Origin: Gordonia sputi NBRC 100414
Lineage (GTDB): Bacteria > Actinomycetota > Actinomycetes > Mycobacteriales > Mycobacteriaceae
Length of the DNA stretch: 64,000 nt
Assembly: GCF_000248055.1 (NCBI RefSeq)
Contig: NZ_BAFC01000083.1
Span: 62,001-126,000, forward strand
Reading direction: 5' to 3'
The position numbers and the translations under genes are program-made. Positions 11,279 to 20,779 of the stretch are shown here, piece by piece (within the stretch, counting starts at the first letter, position 1; the number at the start of each line of letters is the position of its first letter). A model generated the notes under the pieces. It had not been told where the DNA came from. It did not search any database and was given only the letters and a program-made list of their open reading frames with translations.

Positions 11279-11683
11279 TCAGCCTTCGATCACGGCCCGG
11301 TAGCCATCTGCGTCGAGCATGTCGGCCAGTTGCGCGTCGAGGACCGATGCGTCGTCGAGGCTGATCTCGACGAGCCAACCGGAGTCGTAGGGCTCCGAGT
11401 TGACCAGGTCGGGCGACGAGTCGAGCTCGTCGTTGACCTTCGAGATCGTCCCGTTGAGCGGCCCGAAGATATCGGAGACGCTCTTGGTCGATTCGACCTC
11501 GGCAAACGACTCGCCCACCTCGACCTCGCTGTCGATCTCCGGGAGCTGCACGAACACGACGTCGCCGAGCTGTCCCTGCGCGTAGTCGGTGATCCCCACT
11601 CGGACCGTGGTCGGACCGACCTTGCGCACCCACTCGTGTTCGGGGGTGTAGCTCAGTTCAGCCGGCACATTGGTATCGGTCAC
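11279..11683 (-). CDS. gcvH: Glycine cleavage system H-protein
   Basis: 134-aa lipoyl carrier that shuttles the aminomethyl group between P-, T- and L-proteins. The lipoylation lysine is K67 in the motif EVESTKSVSD. Typical ends are YTPEHEWVR and the C-terminal DDASVLDAQLADMLDADGYRAVIEG. The GTG start (11683) follows GAAAGGGG. It lies 28 bases downstream of the CDP-alcohol transferase gene on the same strand and 212 bases before garA. It has no riboswitch of its own, unlike gcvP. Confidence 0.97.
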   Translation of the reverse strand: MTDTNVPAELSYTPEHEWVRKVGPTTVRVGITDYAQGQLGDVVFVQLPEIDSEVEVGESFAEVESTKSVSDIFGPLNGTISKVNDELDSSPDLVNSEPYDSGWLVEISLDDASVLDAQLADMLDADGYRAVIEG

Positions 11684-11711
11684 GTCGACCCCTTTCTAGT
11701 CCTCCGAGACT

Positions 11712-12332
11712 TTAGGCCATGTCCCTGCCGGTCGGCACGCCAGCACGCGGCATCTTCGTGACCACCGCAATCGTCTGCGCCCAGTACAGCAGGAATGACC
11801 ACACATACAGCGCGACGCCCCAGATCAGGAATGCCCAACCGATCGGGTAACAGATCGTGCCGATCACCGAATCCAATTGTCCCGCAAGCAACCATGGGAA
11901 CGCACTCATCAACGCGAATGTCGCCGCCTTGCCGATGTAGAGCACCGGTAAAGCCAACAGACCCCGACTGCGAAGCAGCGGACCGGACGCGAACAGCAGC
12001 ACGTCACGCGCCACGATGATCCCGATGATCCACCACGGGATGATCCCCCTGATCGCAAAGGCGACCGGAATGATCACGATGTAGAGCCGGTCGGCCAGCG
12101 GATCGAGCAGTTCACCGAGCCGCGACGACTGGTTGAGCAGACGAGCCAGCTTGCCGTCGGCCCAGTCGGTGAAGCCCGACAACATGAGTACCCAGAACGC
12201 CCAGGCATCGGCCTTGACGTCGAGCAACAGCCACAGGAACACCGGGATGAGCGCCAGACGCAGCACGCTCAGCACGTTGGGCACCGTGAGGATCCGCGAC
12301 GTCGAGCTCACGGACTCGGGGTGGTCGTCCAC
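11712..12332 (-). CDS. CDP-alcohol phosphatidyltransferase family membrane protein (Rv1822/PgsA2-like)
   Basis: 206 aa from the GTG at 12332, one base after the secA2 TGA; a second GTG at 12311 is possible. The family signature D-x2-D-G-x2-A-R-x8-G-x3-D-x3-D is complete: DWADGKLARLLNQSSRLGEL followed by LDPLADRLY. Several hydrophobic helices follow (VIIPVAFAIRGIIPWWIIGII, LPVLYIGKAATFALM, ICYPIGWAFLIWGVALYVWSFLLYW). It transfers a phosphatidyl group from CDP-diacylglycerol to an alcohol in the plasma membrane; the acceptor (glycerol phosphate or other) cannot be read from the sequence. It is tightly coupled to secA2, as in M. tuberculosis. Confidence 0.92.
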   Translation of the reverse strand: MDDHPESVSSTSRILTVPNVLSVLRLALIPVFLWLLLDVKADAWAFWVLMLSGFTDWADGKLARLLNQSSRLGELLDPLADRLYIVIIPVAFAIRGIIPWWIIGIIVARDVLLFASGPLLRSRGLLALPVLYIGKAATFALMSAFPWLLAGQLDSVIGTICYPIGWAFLIWGVALYVWSFLLYWAQTIAVVTKMPRAGVPTGRDMA

Positions 12333-12333
12333 G

Positions 12334-14784
12334 TCAGCGGAAGATGCCGATGACGCCCTGCAGGGTCTTGGCCCCGCCCGACGCGAACAGGTTGTCGTGG
12401 ACCATGTAGGTCCACGTCGTCGTCGATCGGTGGAGGTCGGCGGAACCGAGGTCGACGCCGTCGGCGGTGATCGCAACGTCGCGGAACGTTGCACGCGCAT
12501 TCTCGACGGCCTCGTTCGGCAGTTCGCCGAACTCGGCGAGGATCAGCCGATGGAACTCGTCGAGCGGGCTTTCCTTGCCGATCGCGCGCAGGTGGATGCT
12601 TGCGCGCACATCCGAGACGAAGGCGAGGTGATCGGCCCAGGCGCGGTCGAGGTGGTAGAGCATGATCTCGCGGGCCGCCTGGACGAGAACACCGCGGTCG
12701 ACTGGCTCGACGGGTGCCGCGGGGGTGGATTCAGCTTCGTCGGTCGTGTCGGCCGCCTTGTCCTCGACCCCCGCGTCCTCCGGCTCCTTGTCAGCCGCCG
12801 ACTCTTTCGCCGATGCCTTGTCTGCCTTGTCTCCTCGGTCTGCCGACGGGCTCGCGGTCCCGGTCAGTTCGGCGTAGCGCTCCGGCTCGAGTTCGGCGAG
12901 CTCCTCGAGCGCGGTGTCCGTCGTAAGCAGCTTCATCCGACGCGCGACGACGATCTCACGCTGCTGGTTGACCAGCTTGTTGTAGCGCCAGGTGTTGGCG
13001 TGGAGTTCGAGCATCACGCCCTCGGCTACACGCTGGGCCTGCTCGATCAGGTCGATGCCCTTCTGTCCCATCGATCCGTCGGGTTCCGACGAGACCGGGT
13101 CCCGCTTGAACGCCAGATTCTTGGTGACGACCGGATCCTCGAGACTGCTGAAGAACACCGCAGAACCCGGGTCTCCCTGACGGCCTGCACGGCCGCGGAG
13201 CTGATTGTCGAGTCGTTCGGTGTCGTGACGGCCGGTTCCCACCACACACAGGCCGCCGAGTTCGACGACCTCCTCGCGTGCCGCCGGATCGTCGTCGGAA
13301 CCGCCGAGCCGGATGTCGGTGCCTCGGCCTGCCATCTGGGTCGACACGGTGACCGCGCCCTTCACGCCCGCCTCCGCGATGATCTTCGCCTCCTCGACGT
13401 CGTTCTTCGCGTTGAGGACGACGCTCGGGACACCCGCCTTTTCGAGGAAGTAGGCCAGTTCCTCCGATTCGGCGACGTCGTGGGTTCCGATCAGCACCGG
13501 TTGCCCGGTCTCGTGGATCTCCTTGACGTAGTTGACCACCGCCTCGACCTTGTTGGCCTTCGTGTCGTACACACGATCGGGAAGGTCGGTACGGATGTTG
13601 GCGGTGTTCGGCGGGATCTGCGAGACGCGCAATTCGTAGAACTGGCGCAACTGCTCGCCGGCGGCGAGCGCTGTACCGGTCATACCGCACACCCGCGGGT
13701 AGCGGCCGATGAGCGCCTGCACGGTGAGCGTGTCGATGACCTCGCCCGAATCCGTCTGTGCGAGTCCTTCTTTGATCTCGACCGCGGCCTGCACGCCGTC
13801 GGGCCAGCGCTGCAACTGCGCGACGCGACCACGCGAGGCGTTGATGAGATGGACGCCGCCGTCGCGAACGATGTAGTGGCCGTCGCGCTCGAGCAGATAG
13901 TGCGCGTGCATCGCGATGTTCACGTGGACGAGCGTGGTGCCGACGTGTTCTTCGTCGTAGAGGTTGATGCGGCCGAGTTCCTCTTCGACGAAGGCGGCGC
14001 CCTCGTCGGTGAGAGTCACGTTCCGGCCTTCGGCGTCGATGTCGTAGTGCTTGTTCTTCAACCGGCCGACAACCTCGTGGATCGCCTGGTCGGGAACCTC
14101 GGCCTCGGTCGAGCCTGCGAGCACCAGCGGGATGAGCGCCTCGTCGACCAGCACGGAGTCGGCCTCGTCGATGATCGCGACGTCGGGCGTCGGCGAGACC
14201 AGATCATCCTCTGACTGTGCGAGCTGGTCGCGCAGCACGTCGAACCCGATCTCGTTGACCGATCCGTAGGTGATGTCGCCCGCGTACGCCCTCTTGCGTT
14301 CTTCGCGAGTCGAGTTCTCCGACACCGCGCCTGCGACGATCCCGAACGAATCGAACAGCGGTTTCATCCACTCCGCGTCACGAGTGGCCAGGTAGTCGTT
14401 GACCGAGATGACGTGCACCTGATGGCCGTCGAGGACATAGCCGACGGCAGCGATCGCGCCGGCGAGGGTCTTGCCCTCACCCGTACCCATCTCGATGACG
14501 TCGCCCTCGAGCAGACGCAACGCGCCCTGGAGCTGGACGTCGAACGGCCTCAGGCCCAGGGTGCGGTCGGCAGCCTCCCGAGCCAACGCGAGAAACTTGG
14601 CTCGGTCCTTCTCGTCGGCACTGATCTCGAGTTTCTCGGCCTCTTCACGGAAGTGCTCGGTGTCCAAGCCCGCGGCCCAGTCGGTGTAGTTGTCAGCCTC
14701 TTTGATCAACCCGACCGACTTGGACTGGTTACGTGAGGACTGGGCTCCCAGCAACCGCCACATGCTGTTCGTCAGCTTTCCCAC
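12334..14784 (-). CDS. secA2: Accessory Sec translocase ATPase SecA2
   Basis: ATPase that exports a special set of proteins in actinobacteria that also carry SecA1. The GTG start at 14784 follows GTAGGAGA. 816 aa. Walker A is GTGEGKT (residues 100-106), the DEAD-type Walker B is IIDEADSVL (about 204-212), and the helicase-like second domain shows [16 protein letters not shown] and [13 protein letters not shown]. The C-terminal zinc-binding domain of housekeeping SecA is absent, as expected for SecA2. Residues about 643-699 are a lysine, alanine, aspartate and glutamate-rich low-complexity insert (for example [20 protein letters not shown]), which interrupts the wing/scaffold region. It leads an operon with the CDP-alcohol transferase. 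Confidence 0.96.
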   Translation of the reverse strand: MGKLTNSMWRLLGAQSSRNQSKSVGLIKEADNYTDWAAGLDTEHFREEAEKLEISADEKDRAKFLALAREAADRTLGLRPFDVQLQGALRLLEGDVIEMGTGEGKTLAGAIAAVGYVLDGHQVHVISVNDYLATRDAEWMKPLFDSFGIVAGAVSENSTREERKRAYAGDITYGSVNEIGFDVLRDQLAQSEDDLVSPTPDVAIIDEADSVLVDEALIPLVLAGSTEAEVPDQAIHEVVGRLKNKHYDIDAEGRNVTLTDEGAAFVEEELGRINLYDEEHVGTTLVHVNIAMHAHYLLERDGHYIVRDGGVHLINASRGRVAQLQRWPDGVQAAVEIKEGLAQTDSGEVIDTLTVQALIGRYPRVCGMTGTALAAGEQLRQFYELRVSQIPPNTANIRTDLPDRVYDTKANKVEAVVNYVKEIHETGQPVLIGTHDVAESEELAYFLEKAGVPSVVLNAKNDVEEAKIIAEAGVKGAVTVSTQMAGRGTDIRLGGSDDDPAAREEVVELGGLCVVGTGRHDTERLDNQLRGRAGRQGDPGSAVFFSSLEDPVVTKNLAFKRDPVSSEPDGSMGQKGIDLIEQAQRVAEGVMLELHANTWRYNKLVNQQREIVVARRMKLLTTDTALEELAELEPERYAELTGTASPSADRGDKADKASAKESAADKEPEDAGVEDKAADTTDEAESTPAAPVEPVDRGVLVQAAREIMLYHLDRAWADHLAFVSDVRASIHLRAIGKESPLDEFHRLILAEFGELPNEAVENARATFRDVAITADGVDLGSADLHRSTTTWTYMVHDNLFASGGAKTLQGVIGIFR

Positions 14785-14915
14785 CGAACGATTCTCCTAC
14801 CTCGTCGTTTCATCCGAACTCCGACGTCACGGCCCGGATCGACAACCACGGTACGCGGCCACGCGGCCGCGAATTACGACGCATCCAACAGACGCTTTCG
14901 ACTACCGTGAATCAC

Positions 14916-15398
14916 GTGAGCATCCGACGCCGGGGTTCGACGTGTCAGTACCGACCAGCACCGTCTCGTTCACCGGTGGGACTGCTCGTCGCGTCGTTGG
15001 TCGCTGCATGTGTCCTCATCCTCGCCGCCTGTGGTGGGAGCACGGACTCGGCATCACGAGAGGTCGACCCTGGCGTGCTGGTCGGCAAGAACTACTCGTC
15101 GACCTCGGTGACCGGTACACCGATTCCCGGCGGCGGGCCGATGCAGGTCTCGTTCCCCGAAACCGGGCGAATCTCGGCAACGGCAGGCTGCAATCGCCAC
15201 AACGGTGCGCTGACCTTCGTCGACAACACGTTCCGAACCGACAAGCTCGCCACCACGATGATGGCGTGTCCCCCGCCGCGTGCCGGCGCAGACAAGTGGT
15301 TGACCGATTTCCTCTCCGATTCGGTCACCTGGGATCTGCAGGGAAACACGTTGACCCTCACCCACGGCGACACGAAAGTCGTTCTGACCGAGGGTTCT

Positions 15399-15410
<12 letters not shown>
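14916..15410 (+). CDS. META-domain (HslJ-like) lipoprotein
   Basis: Start GTG at 14916 gives 164 aa with a basic N-terminus (SIRRRG), a hydrophobic segment (PVGLLVASLVAACVLILAACGG) and the lipobox LAAC; the mature protein would be lipid-anchored on the outer face of the plasma membrane. The rest is one META domain: GKNYSSTSVTGTPI, ISATAGCNRHNGALTFVDN, LATTMMACPPP and LTLTHGDTKVVLTE. META/HslJ proteins are associated with heat-shock and antibiotic stress, but the molecular role is unknown. It is divergent from secA2 with a 131-base shared upstream region. No clear Shine-Dalgarno is visible. Its stop lies within the first unit of a short repeat. Confidence 0.85.
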
Positions 15411-16511
<1,101 letters not shown>

Positions 16512-16605
16512 CGCGGGGGCAGCTGAGTACCACGCCGGGTACCACTAGGTCTCCTGTTGGTCACTCTTGACTACCCAATCGTTCACGGCAGCTTAAACTT
16601 CCGAC

Positions 16606-17460
16606 ATGTCAAAGAAGTCGACGTCGAAAAAGTCGCAGTCCGCCGAGCCCAAGCAGAAGAAGATCTCCAACAAGGTGTACGAGGCCGAGCTCTTCCGGCT
16701 GCAGACCGAAATGGTCAAGCTGCAGGAGTGGGTACGCGAGACAGGTGCTCGCGTGGTCGTCGTCTTCGAGGGCCGCGACGCAGCCGGTAAGGGCGGCACC
16801 ATCAAGCGCATCACCGAGTACCTCAGCCCTCGGATCGCGCGCGTGGCCGCTCTGCCCGCCCCCACCGATCGTGAACGCGGCCAGTGGTATTACCAGCGCT
16901 ACGTGGCTCAGCTGCCCGCTCCCGGCGAGATCGTGCTATTCGACAGGTCCTGGTACAACCGTGCAGGAGTCGAAAAGGTGATGGGCTTCTGCACCCCCGA
17001 AGAACACACCCGCTTTCTCCGACAGACCCCGATCTTCGAACAGATGCTGATCGACGACGGAATCCTCTTGCGTAAGTACTGGTTCTCGGTGTCCGACGAC
17101 GAGCAGCTCCGCCGGTTCCGCTCGCGCATGAACGACCCTGTGCGACAGTGGAAATTGAGCCCGATGGATCTGGAGTCCGTCTACCGATGGGAGGACTACT
17201 CCCGCGCGAAGGACGAGATGATGGTGCACACCGACACCGCGCTGAGTCCCTGGTTCGTCGTCGAATCCGACATCAAGAAGCATGCGCGACTCAACATGAT
17301 GTCGCACCTTCTCTCCACCATCGACTATCACGAGGTTCCACGCCCGCAGGTCTCACTGCCGAAGAAGCCGATCGAGAGCGGTAACTATCACCGCCCGCCG
17401 CGCTCGTTGTCGAAGTACGTTCCCGACCACGTCTCAGAACTCATGGGACACAGTGATTGA
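16606..17460 (+). CDS. ppk2: Polyphosphate kinase 2 (PPK2 class I)
   Basis: Uses inorganic polyphosphate to phosphorylate nucleoside diphosphates (or the reverse) in the cytosol. 284 aa with one PPK2 domain: Walker A FEGRDAAGKGG (catalytic loop at residues 56-64), lid arginines in PTDRERGQWYYQRYV, and Walker B VLFDRSWYNRAGVE with D113. The C-terminal block is MMVHTDTALSPWFVVESDIKKHARLN. The first 20 residues are a lysine- and serine-rich tail. A single domain and this length fit class I (NDP-specific) rather than the longer fused class II. Direct repeats begin at its stop codon. Confidence 0.96.
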   Translation: MSKKSTSKKSQSAEPKQKKISNKVYEAELFRLQTEMVKLQEWVRETGARVVVVFEGRDAAGKGGTIKRITEYLSPRIARVAALPAPTDRERGQWYYQRYVAQLPAPGEIVLFDRSWYNRAGVEKVMGFCTPEEHTRFLRQTPIFEQMLIDDGILLRKYWFSVSDDEQLRRFRSRMNDPVRQWKLSPMDLESVYRWEDYSRAKDEMMVHTDTALSPWFVVESDIKKHARLNMMSHLLSTIDYHEVPRPQVSLPKKPIESGNYHRPPRSLSKYVPDHVSELMGHSD

Positions 17461-17498
17461 TGAACACCGGTGATTGATGAAGACCGGTGACTGACCCG
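17453..17498 (+). repeat. 17-base tandem repeats at the ppk2 stop codon
   Basis: GTGATTGATGAACACCG (17453-17469, containing the ppk2 TGA) is followed directly by GTGATTGATGAAGACCG (17470-17486), one base different, and by a partial third copy GTGACTGACCCG (17487-17498). Confidence 0.9.
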
Positions 17499-17543
17499 AA
17501 AACCCGGCGACCAGAACGGAACACCTGCGTAGCATGAGTCGCG

Positions 17544-17840
17544 ATGTGGATCGGTATCGCTGAATTCGACTTCCTGCTCGGTGACGTGCACTCGCTCAAA
17601 ACGAAACGCTCGCTTGTCCGCCCGTTCGTCGCGGAGTGCAAACGACGTTTCGCGGTGGCAGTCGCAGAGGTCGGCCATCTCGACGCCCACCGGCGCACGA
17701 CGATCGGGGTCAGCGTCGTCGCCGCCGATCGGGGGCATGTCGTCGAGATCCTCGATTCGGTGGAGCGGTTCGCGGCGGCGCGCCCCGAGGTCGAGCTGCT
17801 GTCGGTGCGCAGACGTGAACTGTCGTCCACCGACATCTGA
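17544..17840 (+). CDS. DUF503 (YlxP-like) small protein
   Basis: 98 aa. The N-terminal WIGIAEFDFLLGDVHSLKTKRSLVRP and the VAEVGHLDAHRRTTIGVSVVAAD block are the DUF503 signature; YlxP homologues elsewhere lie near infB and rbfA and may act in ribosome maturation, but the function is unknown. Here it stands alone between ppk2 and the mismatch glycosylase gene. No strong ribosome binding site is visible ahead of the ATG. Confidence 0.85.
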   Translation: MWIGIAEFDFLLGDVHSLKTKRSLVRPFVAECKRRFAVAVAEVGHLDAHRRTTIGVSVVAADRGHVVEILDSVERFAAARPEVELLSVRRRELSSTDI

Positions 17841-17860
17841 CCGGCACGCAGACCGCTCAC

Positions 17861-17898
17861 TCAGCAGACATCGCCGACTCAGCGGGCTGACCGACTCA
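17861..17898 (-). repeat. Stop-codon-bearing repeats after the mismatch glycosylase gene
   Basis: On the minus strand TGAGTCGG begins at the true stop (17898) and again at 17881, 17 bases on; a degenerate third TGAGTGAG begins at 17863. It is the same arrangement as at neighbouring gene ends but more diverged. Confidence 0.55.
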
Positions 17899-18465
17899 AC
17901 GGTCGACGATTCCGGCCTCGGCAGCGACGACGCGATACGCCGCCGCAAGGGTGTCGACGGTTTCGTGTGCGTTGAGTCCGCTCGGGTTGGGCACCACCCA
18001 CACCCGGGCGGCGCCCCAGCGTTCGCCCTGATCGCCCGGCTGTGCGTGGCGATCGCCGAATGCGCTGCGGTACGCGGTGATACCGGCAACAGCCACAACC
18101 TCGGGACCGATGTGTTCGACCCTCGCCCGCAGTCGTTCGCCGCCCGCGACGAGCTCCGCCTTGTCGAGTTCTGCGGCTGTCGCCGTTGCCCTTTCGACGA
18201 CGTTGGTGATTCCCACCCCGGCGCCGATGACCTCATCGCGATCGGCGTCGCTCATCCCGGCCGACGCGTCGACGACGTGGTCTGTGATGCCCGCTCGATA
18301 CAGCGCAGGCCAGAACCTGTTGCCGGGTCGGGCGAAATGCGCGCCGGTTGCCGCGCTCCACAGACCGGGATTGATGCCGACGAACAGTAATCGGCAACCC
18401 GGCCCGACGAGGTCGGGAACCAGCCGATCGCTATACGTAGCCAGTTCGGCTTTGGTGAAGCCCAT
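17896..18465 (-). CDS. mug: Mismatch-specific uracil/thymine DNA glycosylase (MUG/TDG family)
   Basis: Removes uracil or thymine mispaired with guanine. 189 aa. Motif 1 is LLFVGINPGLWSAATGAHFARPGNRFWPAL (GINPG with the catalytic-loop asparagine) and motif 2 is VVPNPSGLNAHETVDTLA. The YRAGIT and GITNVVERATATAAEL segments are also family-typical. The start is an ATG at 18465. It converges on the DUF503 gene and is divergent from the NYN-like gene across 70 bases. Confidence 0.93.
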   Translation of the reverse strand: MGFTKAELATYSDRLVPDLVGPGCRLLFVGINPGLWSAATGAHFARPGNRFWPALYRAGITDHVVDASAGMSDADRDEVIGAGVGITNVVERATATAAELDKAELVAGGERLRARVEHIGPEVVAVAGITAYRSAFGDRHAQPGDQGERWGAARVWVVPNPSGLNAHETVDTLAAAYRVVAAEAGIVDR

Positions 18466-18535
18466 CTGGCAGACGCTACGCGCGTCACCTCGTTACGTGC
18501 TTGACTTCCTGCCGTCGGGCGCATTCCATGGGTAG

Positions 18536-18937
18536 ATGAGCTTCGACGACGCCCCGCGTCCAGCGCTTCCCCTCCTTGTCGTCGACGCCGCCAACGTCGT
18601 CGGTTCGGTTCCCGACGGTTGGTGGCGGGACCGTCGTGCAGCGACCGAACGCCTCCTCGACTCGGTGGCACCGTTCGCCCACACCGGCGTGCCGGGTATG
18701 CCCGGCCCCGTCGACATCACGGTTGTCGTGGAGGGGCGCGCTCGCGGGGCCGTGGGCCGGCCGGGCATCCGCATTGTCGAAGCGACTGGATCGGGCGACG
18801 ACACCATCGTCGACGTGGTGTCGGAGAACCGTGACAGGCAGGTCGCGGTGGTCACCGCCGATCGCGAATTACGTTCTCGGGTAGAAGCTTTGGGCGCTGA
18901 GACCATCGGCCCAAAGGTGATCCGAGAGGGGGCGTAA
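18536..18937 (+). CDS. Small NYN/PIN-like protein of unknown function
   Basis: 133 aa. The visible pattern is a nuclease-like Rossmannoid: an early acidic strand LLVVDAANVVGSVPDGWWRDR, a mid strand ITVVVEGRARGAV, then GSGDDTIVDVVSENRD and VAVVTADRELRSRVEALGAE. Conserved aspartates at strand ends (DAANVV, GDD, TADRELR) fit the NYN/PIN metal-binding arrangement. Homologues are sometimes called NTP pyrophosphohydrolase, for which I see no motif. The ATG start at 18536 lies 70 bases from the divergent mug gene. The target is unknown; a role in RNA or DNA processing is inference. Confidence 0.7.
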   Translation: MSFDDAPRPALPLLVVDAANVVGSVPDGWWRDRRAATERLLDSVAPFAHTGVPGMPGPVDITVVVEGRARGAVGRPGIRIVEATGSGDDTIVDVVSENRDRQVAVVTADRELRSRVEALGAETIGPKVIREGA

Positions 18938-19033
18938 CCGACGCAGGCGCGGCAGGTACCGCGCGCGGCGTGCCTACGATGGGATCAGAGCACGCCGAAC
19001 TGAACGCCCCGTCCCCGATCAAGGAGTGTGCAC

Positions 19034-20767
19034 GTGGCACGAACCGTGGCCGACAGCATCATCGAAACGCTCGATCGATCCGGAGTGCAGAGGGTCTACG
19101 GAATCCCCGGCGACTCGTTGAACGGATTCACCGATGCGTTACGCAAGGATCAGCGGATCGAGTGGGTCCACGCGCGCCACGAGGAAGGTGCCGCATTCGC
19201 CGCCTCTGCGGAGGCGGCACTCACCGGCGAGCTCGCGGTGTGCGTCGGAAGCTGCGGGCCGGGCAATCTGCACCTGATCAACGGTCTCTTCGACGCGCAG
19301 CGCAGTCGCGTTCCGGTGCTCGCGATCGCTGCTCATATACCGGCCGCGGAGATCGGCAGCGGGTACTTCCAGGAGACGCACCCCGAGCAGTTGTTCGTCG
19401 AGTGCAGCGACTTTTGTGAAATGGTCAGCACCCCAGCACAATTGCCCCGCCTGCTCGACATCGCGATCCGCACCGCCGTCGAACGACGCGGTGTTGCCGT
19501 GCTCGTGATCCCCGGTGAGAACTTCCTCGAGAAGGAGCATCAGCGTCGGGGTGGCGCGGCGATCCGCGCCATCGACAGGATCGTCCGCCCCACCGACGCC
19601 CAATTACACGACGTCGCGGCCGCGCTGAATGCTGCCGAGAAGGTCACCATCCTGGGAGGCGCAGGCACTGCGGGCGCCCACGACGCCGTCGTCGAGTTGG
19701 CAGGAGCTCTCCAGGCACCTGTTGTCCACGCACTGCGCGGCAAGGAGTTTCTGGAGTACGACAACCCGTACGACGTCGGGATGACCGGACTGCTCGGCTT
19801 CAGCTCGGGGTATCGCGCCATCGAGAAGTGCGACACGTTGTTGATGCTGGGCACCGACTTTCCGTATCAACAGTTCTTCCCCTCCAAGGCGACGATCATC
19901 CAACTCGACATCCGCGGCGAGCAGATCGGTCGACGCACACCGGTCGACGTCGGGCTCGTCGGGTCCGTCGCCGATACGATCCCTGCCCTGCTCCCCCTCA
20001 TCGACCGGAACCGCAGCTCAGAACATCTACGTTCGTCGCGTGAGCACTACATCAAGGCGCGCGCGTCGCTGAACGACCTTGCCGTGAACGACGGCAAGAC
20101 GCCGATCCATCCGCAGTATCTGGCCAAACTGCTCTCCGACCACGCCACCGACGACGCAGTGTTCATCCCGGACGTCGGCTCGCCGGTCGTCTGGGCGGCG
20201 CGATACCTCGAGATGAACGGGAAACGGCGACTGATCGGCTCGTTCACGCACGGGTCGATGGCGAACGCGGTGTCTCAGGGAGTCGGCGCACAGGCGAGCT
20301 ACCCGGGTAGGCAAGTCATCGCCATGGCGGGCGACGGCGGGCTCGCCATGTTGCTCGGCGAGTTGCTGACGCTCACGCAGAACGCCCTGCCGGTGAAGAT
20401 CGTCGTCTTCAACAATTCGTCGCTGAACTTCGTCGAGTTGGAGATGAAGGCCGCGGGGTTCGTGAACTTCGGTACCGACCTGGAGAACCCCGACTTCGCC
20501 GCACTGGCGCGTGCGATCGGGATCAAGGGCGACCGCGTCGAGAATCCCGGCGACCTCGATTCCGCGGTACGCGAGTTCCTCGCTCACGACGGGCCTGCGC
20601 TGCTCGATGTCGTCACTGCGCGACAGGAGTTGTCGATCCCGCCAACGGTATCGGCAGCGCAGGCGAAGGGATTCACGCTGTATGCGATTCGGACCGTTCT
20701 CTCCGGACGCGGCGACGAACTGATGGACCTGGCCGAAACGAACGTCTTCCGCAGGCTCTTCGACTGA
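19034..20767 (+). CDS. poxB: Pyruvate:quinone oxidoreductase (thiamine-diphosphate enzyme)
   Basis: Decarboxylates pyruvate to acetate and passes electrons to menaquinone at the membrane, bypassing pyruvate dehydrogenase. GTG 19034 is chosen because AAGGAG (19021-19026) is 7 bases upstream; GTG 19028 would leave no spacer. 577 aa. The ThDP-binding PYR domain starts IIETLDRSGVQRVYGIPGDSLNG with E in ARHEEGAAFAA; the central FAD domain is about residues 180-340; the PP domain has GDGGLAMLLGELL ending in VVFNNSSLNF. The 579-aa C. glutamicum Pqo is the closest match I recall. The C-terminal tail (TVLSGRGDELMDLAETNVFRRLF) would be the membrane-binding helix. Confidence 0.93.
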   Translation: MARTVADSIIETLDRSGVQRVYGIPGDSLNGFTDALRKDQRIEWVHARHEEGAAFAASAEAALTGELAVCVGSCGPGNLHLINGLFDAQRSRVPVLAIAAHIPAAEIGSGYFQETHPEQLFVECSDFCEMVSTPAQLPRLLDIAIRTAVERRGVAVLVIPGENFLEKEHQRRGGAAIRAIDRIVRPTDAQLHDVAAALNAAEKVTILGGAGTAGAHDAVVELAGALQAPVVHALRGKEFLEYDNPYDVGMTGLLGFSSGYRAIEKCDTLLMLGTDFPYQQFFPSKATIIQLDIRGEQIGRRTPVDVGLVGSVADTIPALLPLIDRNRSSEHLRSSREHYIKARASLNDLAVNDGKTPIHPQYLAKLLSDHATDDAVFIPDVGSPVVWAARYLEMNGKRRLIGSFTHGSMANAVSQGVGAQASYPGRQVIAMAGDGGLAMLLGELLTLTQNALPVKIVVFNNSSLNFVELEMKAAGFVNFGTDLENPDFAALARAIGIKGDRVENPGDLDSAVREFLAHDGPALLDVVTARQELSIPPTVSAAQAKGFTLYAIRTVLSGRGDELMDLAETNVFRRLFD

Positions 20768-20779
20768 GGCCCGCAGCGC

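Noticed and set aside
12133..14214. Long open frame of 693 codons antisense to secA2
   Set aside because: It is a shadow of secA2 created by high GC at third codon positions. It has no recognisable domain and no ribosome binding site. The same applies to long antisense frames over gcvP (6101-7876), tex (25822-28497) and thiD (40084-41526).
16532..16547. GTACC-N6-GGTAC dyad between mdh and ppk2
   Set aside because: The stem is only five pairs, with no T-run, so it is too weak to call a terminator.
18959..18968. CCGCGCGCGG palindrome upstream of poxB
   Set aside because: Simple GC alternation of this kind is frequent by chance in this composition and no further symmetry surrounds it.
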